Assembly: GCF_000829415.1 (NCBI RefSeq)
Contig: NZ_AP014637.1
Coordinates: 4,915,001 to 4,979,000 of the forward strand
Reading direction: 5' to 3'
DNA from: Pseudomonas sp. StFLB209
Lineage (GTDB): Bacteria; Pseudomonadota; Gammaproteobacteria; Pseudomonadales; Pseudomonadaceae
Length of the DNA: 64,000 nucleotides
The translations under genes and the position numbers were made by a program. Position 1 is the stretch's first letter, and every line of letters begins with the position of its first letter. Shown in pieces: positions 1 to 10,500 of this stretch. The notes under the pieces are model-generated. The model was not told the origin of the DNA. It made no database searches and saw only the letters and a list, made by a program, of their open reading frames with translations.

Positions 1-3000
1 GGTCGGGCTGCTGACATAGACCCTGGCACCGGCCTCACCGAGACCGGTCAGCACCAGGCCTGCGGTATTGACGGCCAGGTTGGTGGGGGCCAGCGGCGCA
101 GTGCTGTCCGGCGCCGCGACACTGGCGGGTAACGAGACATTGAGGGCTGTGTCGCGCAAGGTGACGGTGAGGGCCTGGCCATTGAGCTGAGCGCTGCTCA
201 AAGTAACGTTGAAGGTGCCATTGCTGGTGACCACGGCGGTGCCCAGCTCAGTGCCGGCCGCGTTGCTGACACGCACCTGGGCACCCGCTTCACCGGTGCC
301 ACTGACGATTGTGCCGCCCGCATTGACCTGCAGGTTGCCGGCTGCCAGCGGTGCAGTAATGTCGCGGGCGCTTAGCGCCACAGCCTCGGAGGCGTTCCCG
401 GAAGCATCGGTCTGCACTGCACTGAGCGTCTGACCATTGAGTTGCGGGCTGCTCAGGGTAATGCTGAATACACCGCCGGCTGACACCACGCCACTGCCCA
501 GTTCCACGCCTGTGCTGTTGGTGATCGAAACCCTGGCACCGGCTTCACCCGTGCCGGTGACCAGCACGCCCTCACTATTGAGCAGCAGATTGGCCAGTGG
601 CGCGGGAGCGGTACTGTCGTCAGCGGTCAGGTAGACCGCAATTGAAGGGCTGGCCGGTGGCAGGCTGGCGCTCACCGAGAGCACTTCACCATTGGTCTGG
701 GCGCTGCCCAGTGCCACGCTGAAGGTGCCGTCGGACAATACCTGGGCGGTGCCCACCGAGTCACCGTTCAGCGCCCTGACGGTAATGGTCGCGTTGACCG
801 GCCCTTGGCCGCTCAGCCTTGTACCGTCGGCTGAAAGGTCCAGATTGGTGGGCGCTTCGGTGGGCGGTTGGGCCGGCACGTCAATGCTGGCCACCGGCGA
901 GTCGTTACCCGCCGCATCGGTCTGGATCAGGTCCAGATCATCACCGGCACTGACCGGTCCGCTCAGAAGCACGCTGAATGTGCCATTGGCGGCGACCAGC
1001 GCTGAACCCAAGGGGCTGCCGCCCAGGCTGACCTGCACGGTCGCGCCGGGTTCACCGACGCCAGACAGCACGGTGAGCGCGCTGTTGAAGGTCAGGGTGG
1101 CAGGGTCGATGGGCGCTGGCGGGGTGCTGTCCAGCCCGGCGATGGTCAGGGCCGGCGAGGCATTGCCGGCCGCATCACTGGCCACCACGCTCAAGGGCGC
1201 GCCGCTGGTCTGGTCGGCATTGAGCGTGACGCTGTAGTCGCCCCCTGTTGCCGTTTGCGCGGTCCCCAGCAGCGTGCCGTCGGCAGCCCGCACAGTGATA
1301 GTGCTGCCAGGTTCGGCCGTGCCGGTCAGAAGGCGCGGGTCGACCATCGGGTTGGCAGTTGGCTGTGCTGGCGCGATCAGGTCCGGCGCTGTCAGGACTG
1401 ACGGATCAGACGCAATATTGGACTGATCGGTCTGCACCACGCTCAGCACTTCGCCGTTCAACTGCGCATCGCTGAGCGGCACAGAGAAACTGCCATCGGC
1501 GTTGACGGTGGTGCTACCTAATAAAACACCGCCAACCCGGACCTGAACCTCCGCCCCGGCCTGACCTTTGCCGGTCAACATCAGACCGTTGGTACTGAGA
1601 ACCAGATCGCTGACCGGCGCCGCAGGCGTTACATCATCAGCTTCAAAAGGCACATCGGCCGAGACCACGCCGGCCGGGCTGGTCTGGCGCACGGTCAGGA
1701 TTTCACCGTTGAGCTGTGCGGTATCCAGGGTCACGCTAAAGCTGCCATCCGGATCCACAGTGGCCGAGCCGAGCAGGCTGGCGCTGGCGCTGAAGACCTG
1801 CACGGTGGCGCCGGCCAGGCCGGTGCCGGTCAATACCAGGCCGTCGGTATCCAGCAGCAGATTGGCGGGCACTGCGGGCACACTCAGATCCGGCGCAACC
1901 AGTGTCTGGGCTGACGACTGATTACCGGCGGCGTCGCTCTGAACCACGCTGAAGGTCTGGCCTTCGAGCTCCAGCGCACTCAAGTCAACCGTGAAACGAC
2001 CATCCGCCTGCACCTGGGCAGTGCCTACCGGCGTGCCGTCGACTCTGACCTGCACGCTGGCACCGACCTCGCCGGAGCCGGTCAGCAAGCCGCTGAGCGG
2101 GTCGAGTTGCAGATTGGTAACCGCTGACGGCGCAACCCGATCGACAGTGGCCAGGTCCACCGCTGGCGACATATTGGCCGCTGGGTCGATGAGCATCACC
2201 GTCAGGCTGCTGCCATCGGATGAGCCCGCCGCCAGGCTGACGCTGAAGCTGCCATCAGGGTTGACCGTGGCGCTGCCGGCCAGGGTGCCGTCGGCACGGT
2301 TGACGCGCACCTCGGTATTGGCCTCCCCGCGACCGGTCAGCAGGTCACCGCTGGCATTGATTTGCAGATTGGTCGGTGCTGCCGGCGGGGTCAGGTCCGG
2401 GGCAGTGACCGGGCGGGCCGGGCCGACATTGCCGGCGGCATCGGTCTGGCGGACGCTGAGCACTTCAAGGTTGATCTGGGCACTGCTCAGGTTGACGCTG
2501 AAGCTGCCATCGGCCAGCACTTGTGCGCTGCCCAGCGGCGTGCCGCCAGCGCTGCTGACCGTAACTGTGGCACCCGGTTCGCCGTTGCCGGTGACCAGGG
2601 TGCCGAGGCTGTTGATCTGCAGCGTGGCGAGGGCTGCCGGTGGGGTGGCATCGGGGGCCGTGAGGGTGCCTGCGGGGGAGACATTACCGGCCAGGTCGGT
2701 CTGGGTCAGGGTCAGCTGTTGCGAGTCGATCTGCGGCGCGCTCAGGGTCAGGCTGAAGCTGCCGGTCGGCCCAATCTCAACCGAGCCCAGCGGATTGCCC
2801 TGGCTGTCGAATACCCTGACCGTGGCGTTGGCTTCGCCGCGCCCGGTAATGGTCAGGCCATTGCCGGCAATCGCCAGCTCGGTCAGCGGCAGCGGGGCGG
2901 TGGTGTCAGTGGCGGGCAGCGATGAGGGCAGCGATACATTGCCAGCCGCATCGCGCAAGCTGACCGCCAGCAATTGGCCGTCGAGCTGGGCACTGGACAG

Positions 3001-6000
3001 CAGCACCTGGAAGCTGCCGTCGGCCATGACCACATCGCTGCCCAGCACGGTTCCGGCGGCATTGGTCACCGTGACCGTGCTGCCGGCTTCGCCTTTACCG
3101 GACAAAACCGTGCCGGTGTCGTTGATCGCAAGGTCAGTTGCCGCCAGCGGTGCCACCCGGTCTGGAGCGGTCAAGGTCACCGCGAGCGACGGGTTGCCGG
3201 CCGCGTCGGTCTGGATCAGGCTCAATGGCTGGCCGGCGGTCTGCGCCGTGCCGAGTTGAGTGCTGAAGGTGCCGTCGGGGTTGACCAGTGCACTGCCCAG
3301 CAGGGTGCCATCCGCCGCGCGGACCTGCACCGTGGCACCGGCTTCGCCGCGCCCGGTCAGGGTCAGGCCATCGGCGGCCAGGCGGTAATCGGTGAGTGCA
3401 GCCGGCGCGGTGACGTCATCAGCGGTCAGGACCGCAGCGGCGGAGTTCAAGCCATTGCTCTGGGCGCTGACACTCAAGGTCTGGCCATTGAGCTGGGCAC
3501 TGCTCAAGGTCACGCTAAAGCTGCCGTCGCCGTTGACCACCGCGGTACCCAATACATTCCCCCCCGGCCCGCGTACGGTCACCGTAGAGCCCACACTGCC
3601 GGTGCCGGCCAGGCTCAGGCCATCTGTGCCGAGCAGCAGATTGGCCGGTACATCCGGCGCCAGGTTGCCAGGGGCGGTGACGCTGGCCGTTGGCGACAGG
3701 TTGCCTGCGGCATCGGCCTGCGCCACGCTGAGTACATTACCGGCAGTGGCGGCCGGGCTCAGGCCTACGCTGAATGTGCTGTCAGCATTGACCGTGGTAC
3801 TACCCAGCAAGGTGCCGCTGGCGTTGCGTACTTCTACGCGGGCGCCGACTTCACCGATACCGCTCAGGCTGGTGCCGTCACTGCTGACACTCAAGGCCGT
3901 GACCTGCGCCGGTGGGGTACGGTCGCTGGCGGTCAGCAGCGTGGCAGTCGAAACGTTACCGGCCCCGTCGCGGGCAGTGACGCTCAGTGCCTGGCCGTCG
4001 AGTTGCGGAGTCTCCAGATTGAGCAGGAAGCTGCCATCGGCGGCGGCCACGCCGCTGCCGACCACTTGACCGGCGGCATTGCTTACCGTCACGGTGCTGC
4101 CGGCCTCGGCATTGCCGCTCAGTTGAATGCCGCTGACATTCAGTGCCAGAGCCGTGGGCGCCAGCGGGGCTGTGAGGTCCGGTGCGGTAATGTCCACCGA
4201 CGGACCCTCGTTGCCGGGCGGGTCCTCCTGATTGACCGTGAGGGTCTGCGCGTTGATCTGCGCGGTATCGAGGCTCACGCTGAACGCGCCGTTAGCGGCC
4301 ACCAGTGCACTGCCCAGCACGCTGCCGTCCGCTGCCCGCACATACACGGTGGCGCCGGGTTCACCGTTGCCGGTGACGGTCTGGCCGTCGCGGTTGATCA
4401 CCACGTTGCTCAGCGGGTCCGGCGCACTGATATCACCGGCGGCGACCGTCACTGCCGGTGAGGTATTACCCGCCGCATCGACCTGTACCACCGCCAGGGC
4501 CTGACCATTATTGGGCGCTGGATTGAGAATCACGCTGAACAGGCCGTTGTCGGCCACCAGGCCGCTGCCCAGTAGCGTGCCATCCGGGCCGCGCACCTGG
4601 ACCGTGGCGCCGGCCTCGCCCTGGCCGGTCAGTTGCGAACCGTCCGGGCTGAGCCCGGTGGCGCTGACCGGGGCGGGCGGGGTGCGGTCCAGGGTCGCCA
4701 GATTGACCGCCGGTGAGGCGTTATTGGCGCTGTCGAGCAATTGCACCTGCAAGGGCGCACCGCTGAGTTGCGCCTGAGGCAGACTGACCTGGAAGGTGCC
4801 TGCCGGTAACACGGTGCTGAATGCCAGCAGCGCACCTTGCGCATCGAGAACCTGGACGATGCTGCCCGGTTCTCCTTTGCCGCTGACCACGGTGCCTGCG
4901 GCGTTTATCACCACCTCAAGCGGTGCGGCAGGCGGCAGCAGGTCTGGCGCGTTGACGGTCGCGGCTTGCGAGGTGTTGCCGGCTGCATCGGTCGCGGTCA
5001 CCGACAGACGTTGGTCGTCACGCTGTGGAGTATCGAGGGCGACGCTGAACAGCCCGGCACTGTTGACCGTGGCAAAGCCGATTTCCACCCCGTTACTGTC
5101 CTTGACCGAGATCCTTGCACCGGCTTCAGCGCGCCCGCTGACTGCGCTGCCATCGCCACTGACCAGCACCTGAACGGGCGTGCCGGGCGCTGTGGTGTCA
5201 GCGGCAGTCAAGGTGCCGGGCACCGACTCTGCGCCGCCGCTGTCGACGGCGACCACATGCAGGGTCTGGCCGTTGTTCTGCACAGGATTCAGTTGCACGC
5301 TGAAGCTGCCGTCGGCACCGACGACTGCCGAGCTGCCCAGGTTCTGCCCGGCGTCATTGCTGACCCTTACCGTGCTGCCCGGTGTGGCCAGGCCACTGAC
5401 CTCACTGCCATCGGCCGACAGCACCAGGCTGGCAGGGGGCGCGATGGTGCTGGGGTCGGGGCCGGCAAGAGCAGCACTCGCGGAGACCTCGCTGCCTTTG
5501 GCGGCGACCAATGCCAGGGTGTCGCTGCTCAGCGCCGCAGTATTCAACTGGACGACGAATACGCCGTCAGCGCCTGCCACCGCGCTACCCAGCTCGGTTC
5601 CATTGCGGCTGACCGTGACCGTGCTGCCGGTTTCTGCGATCCCGGACACCAGCAGACCGTCAGGGCTGATCAGCAGATTGGTCGGGGCGGGCAGAGGCAA
5701 GGTATCGGGCACGTTATAAGCCAGTGGCGGCGAGCTGCGACCATCGTTGCCAATCACCACCAGTTCGAGAAGCTCGCCATTGAGCAGCGGCGCGCCCAGG
5801 TTGGCGCTGAAGGTGCCATCGGGGTTTACCTGCGCTGAATCGAGCAAGCTGCCGTCGGCTGACCTGACTTCAACGCTGGCACCGCCTGGCGCGTTACCGG
5901 TAAGCACCTGCCCGGTGGCATCGACGGCCAGCCCGGTGGGTTGCCCCAGCGCGCTGAGGTCCGGGGCGCGGGTATCCAGGGCATCGGCGGCATTGCCGCT

Positions 6001-9000
6001 GGCATCGGTCTGCACCACGCTGAGCAATTGCCCATTGACCTGCGCCGGGCTGAGATTGACGGTGAAGCTGCCATCGGTAGCCACCACGGCAGTGCCGAGC
6101 ACGCTGTTGTCGGCCGCCGTGACCCTGACGGTGCTGCCGGCTTCACCGGTCCCGGTGAGGCGGGTGCCGGTGCTGTTGACCTGCAGATTGTCCACCGGGT
6201 CCGGAGCGGTGCTGTCCGGTGCGGTCAGCAAGGCCGGCGCCGAGGTCAGGTTCGGGCCGACCTGTACCACCTGCAAACGCTCGCCATTGAGCTGCGGGCT
6301 GTCCAGCTCGAAGCTGAAGCGGCCATCGGGCGCGACGATGCCCTGGCCAACCTGCAGCCCCGCGGCATCGCGCACGCTGATCTGCGCCCCGGCAGTGCCA
6401 TTACCGCTCAGGGCCAGGCCATCGTCGCCCAGGCTGACATCCGTGGGCGCCGGCAGTGGCTGGATATCGGGCGCGGTAATGTTGAAGGCTGGCGAAGGAT
6501 TACCGGCGGCATCGGTCTGTACCACGGTCAAGGCCTGGCCGTTGACCTGTGCCGTGTTCAGGTTGAACTCAAAGCGGCCGTTGGCGGCGACCTCACCGCT
6601 GCCCACCACGGCATTCTGCGCATTGCGCACGGTCACGGTGGCACCGGGCTCGCCATTGCCGCTTAACTGGCTGCCGTTGGCCGAGAGCACTACGTTGGTC
6701 AATGCGTCCGGCGGGGTATTGTCCTGCGCGCCAGTGGTCAACGGTGGCGAGACATTGCCGGCCGGGTCGGCCTGCACCACTGCCAGGGTCTGACTGGCAT
6801 CAGGCACTGGCGCCAGCGTCACGCTGAAACTGCCGTCCGGGTTGACCGGCGCGCTACCCAGCACTACGGCATTGGCACCGCGCACGGTGACGGTCGCACC
6901 CGGTTCACCGTTGCCGGTAACCGTGGCGCGATCGCTACTCAATTGCAGATCGGTGACTGCCGCGGGTGGCTGGGTATCAGGCGCTTCAAGGGTAACCGGT
7001 TGGGAGGTTTGCCCGGCGTTGCTGGCCACCACACTCAGTTCCTGGCCATTTTTCTGCGCCGCACTCAGGGTGACGGTGAAGCGTCCGTCGGCCGCCACCA
7101 GCGCCGTGCCCAGCACCGTGCCATCTGGCCCGTTTACGGTAACGGTCGAGCCTGCCTGGCCATTGCCGCTGAGCACCAAACCGGTGCTGTCCAGGCTCAG
7201 CCCGGACGGTTGCAGGTTGCCCAGATTGCTCGGTGCGGTGACCGCCAGCGCAGTGGAGTCATTGCCCGCCGCATCGGTCAGGGTCACTTGCAGGATTTGC
7301 CCTTGGGTCTGGGCGCTGGACAGCGCTACGGAAAATGTTCCGGTCGCTCCTACCTGGGCGGTGCCGAGGGTCAGGCCCTGGGCGTCGCTGACGGTCACTG
7401 CCGCGCCGGGCTCGCCCGTGCCGCTGAGCAGCAGCCCGTTAGGGTTGATTGCGACAGCGCCCGGTTGGTCCGGCGCGGTGCTGTCGATGGCCGTCAGCGG
7501 CGCAGGAATCGACTCGCTGCCGTTCGCGCCAATGACCACCACGCTCAGAGCCTGGCCATTGGTTTGCGGGGTGTTCAGCGGCACGGTGTAAGTGCCGTCG
7601 TTGGCCACCGCCGAGCTGCCGAGCAGATTGCCCTGGGCATCACGCACCTCAATGGTGGTGCCGGCCACCCCGGAGCCGCTGACCTGGGTGCCCTGCAGAT
7701 TGATCTGCGGGTTTTGCACAGCCACCGGGCCGGAGTCGTCAGGGGCCGTGACGGGCGCGGCCACGGAGGATTGGCCGGATGCCTCGGTCTGAATCACCGC
7801 GAGCTCTGTGCCTTGGGTTACTGGCGGGCTCAGGGTGATTACGAAGGTGCCATTGGCGGCAACCACTCCACCTGCCAGTGGCGCGCCATTGAGCGTGACG
7901 CTGACGTTGGCACCCGCCTGACCGCGACCGGACAGCCGGGCGCCGTCGGGGCTGATCACGAGGTCGGTGACCTGATCGGGCACCGAGGTGTCTGGTGCAA
8001 GGATCACCTCATTGGCGGTGCTGTTACCGGCCGCATCGACGGCAACCACGTCCAGCGCCTGGCCATCGGTCTGGCCTGGATCGAGGGCGACCGTAAAGGC
8101 GCCGTCGCTGGCAATGACCGCCGACCCCAATGTGCGTCCGGCGCTGCGCACGAACACTCGCAGGCCTGCGCTGCCGCGCCCGGTTACCGTCAGGCCGTCG
8201 CTGGCAACTTCCACATTGCTCAGCCCCTCGGGCTGTGGTGTTGCGACGGGCGCGCTGACGGGCGTGTTGAGCGATACATTGCCTGCCGAGTCGGTCAGGC
8301 TCACATTCAGGGTTTCGCCCGCGTCAGGGGCTGGACTCAACCTCAGGTTGAACTGCCCATCAAGGCCAACGACCCCTCTGCCGATCAGGTTGCCCTGGGC
8401 ATCGAGCACTTCGACCCGGGCGCCCACTTCGCCACGACCGCTCAACTGGACGCCATCGCTGCTGATGACCAGGTTGCTGGCGGCGGCAGGTGGGGTGTTA
8501 TCGGTCGGGCTGGGCACGATCAGCGGGTCGCTGGCGCTGGTGTTGCCGGCCCGGTCGCTGACGCTGATGCCCAGCGTTTCACCTGTTGCCACAGGTGTGC
8601 TGAATTCGATGGTGAATGTCCCGTCAGGGCTGACCACGGCGCTGCCCAATTCAGTGCCGTTTGAACTGCGCACCGTCACGCGGCTGCCCGGCTCGGCACG
8701 GCCGCTGAGCTGACTGCCGTCGGCACTGAACGCCAGGCTTGCCGGGGCGTCTGGCGCGGTAACATCACTGGCACTCAGGCTGGCTGCCGATGAGGTGCGG
8801 CCTTGGGCATCGGTTTGCGTCACTGCCAGGCTTTCACCATTGAGCTGGGCACTGCTCAGGGCGACGCTGAACGTTCCGTCGGGGTTGGCCACGGCACTGC
8901 CCAGTACGGCGCCATTGGCGCCCCGCACGGTGATCCGCGCACCCGCCAGGGCGCTGCCGCTCAGGGTCTGGCCATCGGCACTCAGGCTCAGGTTGCCCGG

Positions 9001-10020
9001 TGCGCCAGGCTGGGTTGGATCCACCGGATTGGCTGGAACCGGCAGCGAAGTGTTGCCAGCGGCATCCGTCTGGCTGACTGACAGACTGGCGCCCGGCAAC
9101 TGGGCACTGCTGAGCGGCACACTGAAGGTTCCATCGGCGGCGACCAGTGCAGTACCCAGTAACGTACCGTTGGCGGCGCGCACGCTGACCGTGGCACCCG
9201 CTTCACCGCGCCCGCTGAGGGTCAGACCGTCGGCAGACAATTGCAGGCTGCCCGGCGCGGCAGGCGCCGTGACGTCGGCGGCAGTCAGTGCCGCCAGGCT
9301 TGAAGCTTGTCCGTCGCTGGCCACCTGGCCGACCGATAGCGTCTCACCATTGAGTTGGGCGCTGCTGAGCGTCACGCTGAAATTGCCATCAGTGCCCACC
9401 AGGGCGCTACCCAGTACCGCGCCAGCAGCGTCCCGGACCGTTACCGTGGCACCCGCCTGGCCGGTTCCGCTGAGGGTCAGGCCGTTTGCGCTGAGGCTTA
9501 GATTGGCCGGGGCGGCGAGGGCGTCAGGATTGCTCACTTCGAATGCTGTTTGAGCCGACACATTGCCGGCGGCGTCCACTTGCTCGGCAAGCAGGCGGGT
9601 GCCAGGCAATTGCGCACTGCTCAAGGCCACGCTGAACGTACCGTCATCGGCCACCACGGCCGAGCCCAATACGCTGCCGTCTGCAGCGCGAATGATTACG
9701 CTGGCACCGACTTCACCTGTACCGCTCAGGGTCAGGCCATCGCTGCTCAACAGCAGATCACCCGGTGCGTCAGGTGCAGTGGTATCCGGGGCACTGACCG
9801 GTGCCTGTCCCGATGAGTTGCCCGCCGGGTCAACCTGATCCACCAGCAGCGGTTCGCCATTGGTCTGCGGCGGGTCGAGCTCCACGCTGAAATTGCCGTC
9901 TGCACCGACCTGGCCGGAACCCAGCAGATTACCGTTGGCGTCCCAGACACTGACCGTCGCGCCGGACATGCCGGTTCCGCTCAGGGTAGCGCCGTCATCG
10001 GAGAGGCTTAGATTGTCGGG
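1..10020 (-). repeat. About 39 tandem Ig-like coding repeats, period about 255 bp
   Basis: The DG.FSV motif of the adhesin recurs near 216, 471, 722, 978, 1224 and so on up to 9381, 9636 and 9891: about 39 occurrences with a mean spacing close to 255 bp (85 codons). Copies are clearly diverged rather than near-identical, so the array is old or under diversifying pressure. Strong base-composition bias keeps several opposite-strand frames open for hundreds of codons; these are shadows. Confidence 0.88.
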
Positions 10021-10500
10021 CGAGGCGGGTGGGGCGGTGCTGCCATCCGATCCACCGCCGTCCCCACTGCCACTGCTGCCAGCCGCCGCAGCCGCGCCAC
10101 CGGCACCCAGCACGCCAAGGCCGGCAATCGCAAAGGTCTGGGTGGCACCGCTGACCACCCCGGCGCTGGCGACCAGGGTGTCAATGGATGAGAGTTCGGT
10201 GAAGCTGAAGCCATTGAAGTTCTGCGCACTGTAGTTGGCTTGCCAGAGGCCGCCGTCTTCACCCTGGAACACGATGTCGCTGCCCACACCTTCGGCAGTG
10301 GTCGCAAAGAAGTTGCCGATGGTGATCTGTTCGCCGGATTTAAGCGTGAGGACCAGATCCTGGCCATTGCGCGCCACCGATGCCACCTGGCCAGGGGCAA
10401 CGGGCATCTGCACGACGCCGGGTCTGGGAAGCTGCAGGTTGCCCCACTGCTGAGCGGACAGAGTGGATGAGGCTTTATCGGCGACTACGATATTGTCCAT
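1..10500 (-). CDS. Giant BapA/LapA-like repeat adhesin, N-terminal part (continues past left edge)
   Basis: The start is the ATG at 10500, behind an AAGGAAGG ribosome site. Spot checks near 60, 2580, 5040, 7560 and 10000 are all open in the same frame, and the last codon falls exactly at base 1, so 3,500 codons lie here and no stop is reached. Residues 1 to about 120 resemble the prefix domain of BapA-type biofilm proteins (starts MDNIVVADKAS, contains LVLTLKSGEQITIGNFF). An Ala/Gly/Ser-rich linker of about 40 residues follows, then about 39 tandem Ig-like modules (Big_6 type) with motifs LSG.GE.GA.V.V, LGSA, DG.FSV.L and D.AGN. Proteins of this kind are usually exported by type I secretion and mediate surface attachment; the C-terminal secretion signal and export genes would lie beyond base 1. 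There is no signal peptide, as expected for type I export. Confidence 0.9.
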   Translation of the reverse strand, partial: MDNIVVADKASSTLSAQQWGNLQLPRPGVVQMPVAPGQVASVARNGQDLVLTLKSGEQITIGNFFATTAEGVGSDIVFQGEDGGLWQANYSAQNFNGFSFTELSSIDTLVASAGVVSGATQTFAIAGLGVLGAGGAAAAAGSSGSGDGGGSDGSTAPPASPDNLSLSDDGATLSGTGMSGATVSVWDANGNLLGSGQVGADGNFSVELDPPQTNGEPLLVDQVDPAGNSSGQAPVSAPDTTAPDAPGDLLLSSDGLTLSGTGEVGASVIIRAADGSVLGSAVVADDGTFSVALSSAQLPGTRLLAEQVDAAGNVSAQTAFEVSNPDALAAPANLSLSANGLTLSGTGQAGATVTVRDAAGAVLGSALVGTDGNFSVTLSSAQLNGETLSVGQVASDGQASSLAALTAADVTAPAAPGSLQLSADGLTLSGRGEAGATVSVRAANGTLLGTALVAADGTFSVPLSSAQLPGASLSVSQTDAAGNTSLPVPANPVDPTQPGAPGNLSLSADGQTLSGSALAGARITVRGANGAVLGSAVANPDGTFSVALSSAQLNGESLAVTQTDAQGRTSSAASLSASDVTAPDAPASLAFSADGSQLSGRAEPGSRVTVRSSNGTELGSAVVSPDGTFTIEFSTPVATGETLGISVSDRAGNTSASDPLIVPSPTDNTPPAAASNLVISSDGVQLSGRGEVGARVEVLDAQGNLIGRGVVGLDGQFNLRLSPAPDAGETLNVSLTDSAGNVSLNTPVSAPVATPQPEGLSNVEVASDGLTVTGRGSAGLRVFVRSAGRTLGSAVIASDGAFTVALDPGQTDGQALDVVAVDAAGNSTANEVILAPDTSVPDQVTDLVISPDGARLSGRGQAGANVSVTLNGAPLAGGVVAANGTFVITLSPPVTQGTELAVIQTEASGQSSVAAPVTAPDDSGPVAVQNPQINLQGTQVSGSGVAGTTIEVRDAQGNLLGSSAVANDGTYTVPLNTPQTNGQALSVVVIGANGSESIPAPLTAIDSTAPDQPGAVAINPNGLLLSGTGEPGAAVTVSDAQGLTLGTAQVGATGTFSVALSSAQTQGQILQVTLTDAAGNDSTALAVTAPSNLGNLQPSGLSLDSTGLVLSGNGQAGSTVTVNGPDGTVLGTALVAADGRFTVTLSAAQKNGQELSVVASNAGQTSQPVTLEAPDTQPPAAVTDLQLSSDRATVTGNGEPGATVTVRGANAVVLGSAPVNPDGSFSVTLAPVPDASQTLAVVQADPAGNVSPPLTTGAQDNTPPDALTNVVLSANGSQLSGNGEPGATVTVRNAQNAVVGSGEVAANGRFEFNLNTAQVNGQALTVVQTDAAGNPSPAFNITAPDIQPLPAPTDVSLGDDGLALSGNGTAGAQISVRDAAGLQVGQGIVAPDGRFSFELDSPQLNGERLQVVQVGPNLTSAPALLTAPDSTAPDPVDNLQVNSTGTRLTGTGEAGSTVRVTAADNSVLGTAVVATDGSFTVNLSPAQVNGQLLSVVQTDASGNAADALDTRAPDLSALGQPTGLAVDATGQVLTGNAPGGASVEVRSADGSLLDSAQVNPDGTFSANLGAPLLNGELLELVVIGNDGRSSPPLAYNVPDTLPLPAPTNLLISPDGLLVSGIAETGSTVTVSRNGTELGSAVAGADGVFVVQLNTAALSSDTLALVAAKGSEVSASAALAGPDPSTIAPPASLVLSADGSEVSGLATPGSTVRVSNDAGQNLGSSAVVGADGSFSVQLNPVQNNGQTLHVVAVDSGGAESVPGTLTAADTTAPGTPVQVLVSGDGSAVSGRAEAGARISVKDSNGVEIGFATVNSAGLFSVALDTPQRDDQRLSVTATDAAGNTSQAATVNAPDLLPPAAPLEVVINAAGTVVSGKGEPGSIVQVLDAQGALLAFSTVLPAGTFQVSLPQAQLSGAPLQVQLLDSANNASPAVNLATLDRTPPAPVSATGLSPDGSQLTGQGEAGATVQVRGPDGTLLGSGLVADNGLFSVILNPAPNNGQALAVVQVDAAGNTSPAVTVAAGDISAPDPLSNVVINRDGQTVTGNGEPGATVYVRAADGSVLGSALVAANGAFSVSLDTAQINAQTLTVNQEDPPGNEGPSVDITAPDLTAPLAPTALALNVSGIQLSGNAEAGSTVTVSNAAGQVVGSGVAAADGSFLLNLETPQLDGQALSVTARDGAGNVSTATLLTASDRTPPAQVTALSVSSDGTSLSGIGEVGARVEVRNASGTLLGSTTVNADSTFSVGLSPAATAGNVLSVAQADAAGNLSPTASVTAPGNLAPDVPANLLLGTDGLSLAGTGSVGSTVTVRGPGGNVLGTAVVNGDGSFSVTLSSAQLNGQTLSVSAQSNGLNSAAAVLTADDVTAPAALTDYRLAADGLTLTGRGEAGATVQVRAADGTLLGSALVNPDGTFSTQLGTAQTAGQPLSLIQTDAAGNPSLAVTLTAPDRVAPLAATDLAINDTGTVLSGKGEAGSTVTVTNAAGTVLGSDVVMADGSFQVLLSSAQLDGQLLAVSLRDAAGNVSLPSSLPATDTTAPLPLTELAIAGNGLTITGRGEANATVRVFDSQGNPLGSVEIGPTGSFSLTLSAPQIDSQQLTLTQTDLAGNVSPAGTLTAPDATPPAALATLQINSLGTLVTGNGEPGATVTVSSAGGTPLGSAQVLADGSFSVNLSSAQINLEVLSVRQTDAAGNVGPARPVTAPDLTPPAAPTNLQINASGDLLTGRGEANTEVRVNRADGTLAGSATVNPDGSFSVSLAAGSSDGSSLTVMLIDPAANMSPAVDLATVDRVAPSAVTNLQLDPLSGLLTGSGEVGASVQVRVDGTPVGTAQVQADGRFTVDLSALELEGQTFSVVQSDAAGNQSSAQTLVAPDLSVPAVPANLLLDTDGLVLTGTGLAGATVQVFSASASLLGSATVDPDGSFSVTLDTAQLNGEILTVRQTSPAGVVSADVPFEADDVTPAAPVSDLVLSTNGLMLTGKGQAGAEVQVRVGGVLLGSTTVNADGSFSVPLSDAQLNGEVLSVVQTDQSNIASDPSVLTAPDLIAPAQPTANPMVDPRLLTGTAEPGSTITVRAADGTLLGTAQTATGGDYSVTLNADQTSGAPLSVVASDAAGNASPALTIAGLDSTPPAPIDPATLTFNSALTVLSGVGEPGATVQVSLGGSPLGSALVAANGTFSVLLSGPVSAGDDLDLIQTDAAGNDSPVASIDVPAQPPTEAPTNLDLSADGTRLSGQGPVNATITVRALNGDSVGTAQVLSDGTFSVALGSAQTNGEVLSVSASLPPASPSIAVYLTADDSTAPAPLANLLLNSEGVLVTGTGEAGARVSITNSTGVELGSGVVSAGGVFSITLSSPQLNGQTLSAVQTDASGNASEAVALSARDITAPLAAGNLQVNAGGTIVSGTGEAGAQVRVSNAAGTELGTAVVTSNGTFNVTLSSAQLNGQALTVTLRDTALNVSLPASVAAPDSTAPLAPTNLAVNTAGLVLTGLGEAGARVYVSSPT

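Noticed and set aside
2974..8664. Long plus-strand open frames across the adhesin region (for example 2974-4461 and 6943-8664)
   Set aside because: They are shadows of the repetitive minus-strand adhesin. Their products are low-complexity with no start context, and the minus frame is continuous with clear Ig-like repeats.
1..10020. Regular 255-bp periodicity considered as a CRISPR or satellite array
   Set aside because: The units are diverged, translate in one frame and match Ig-like modules; there are no short identical repeats with spacers.
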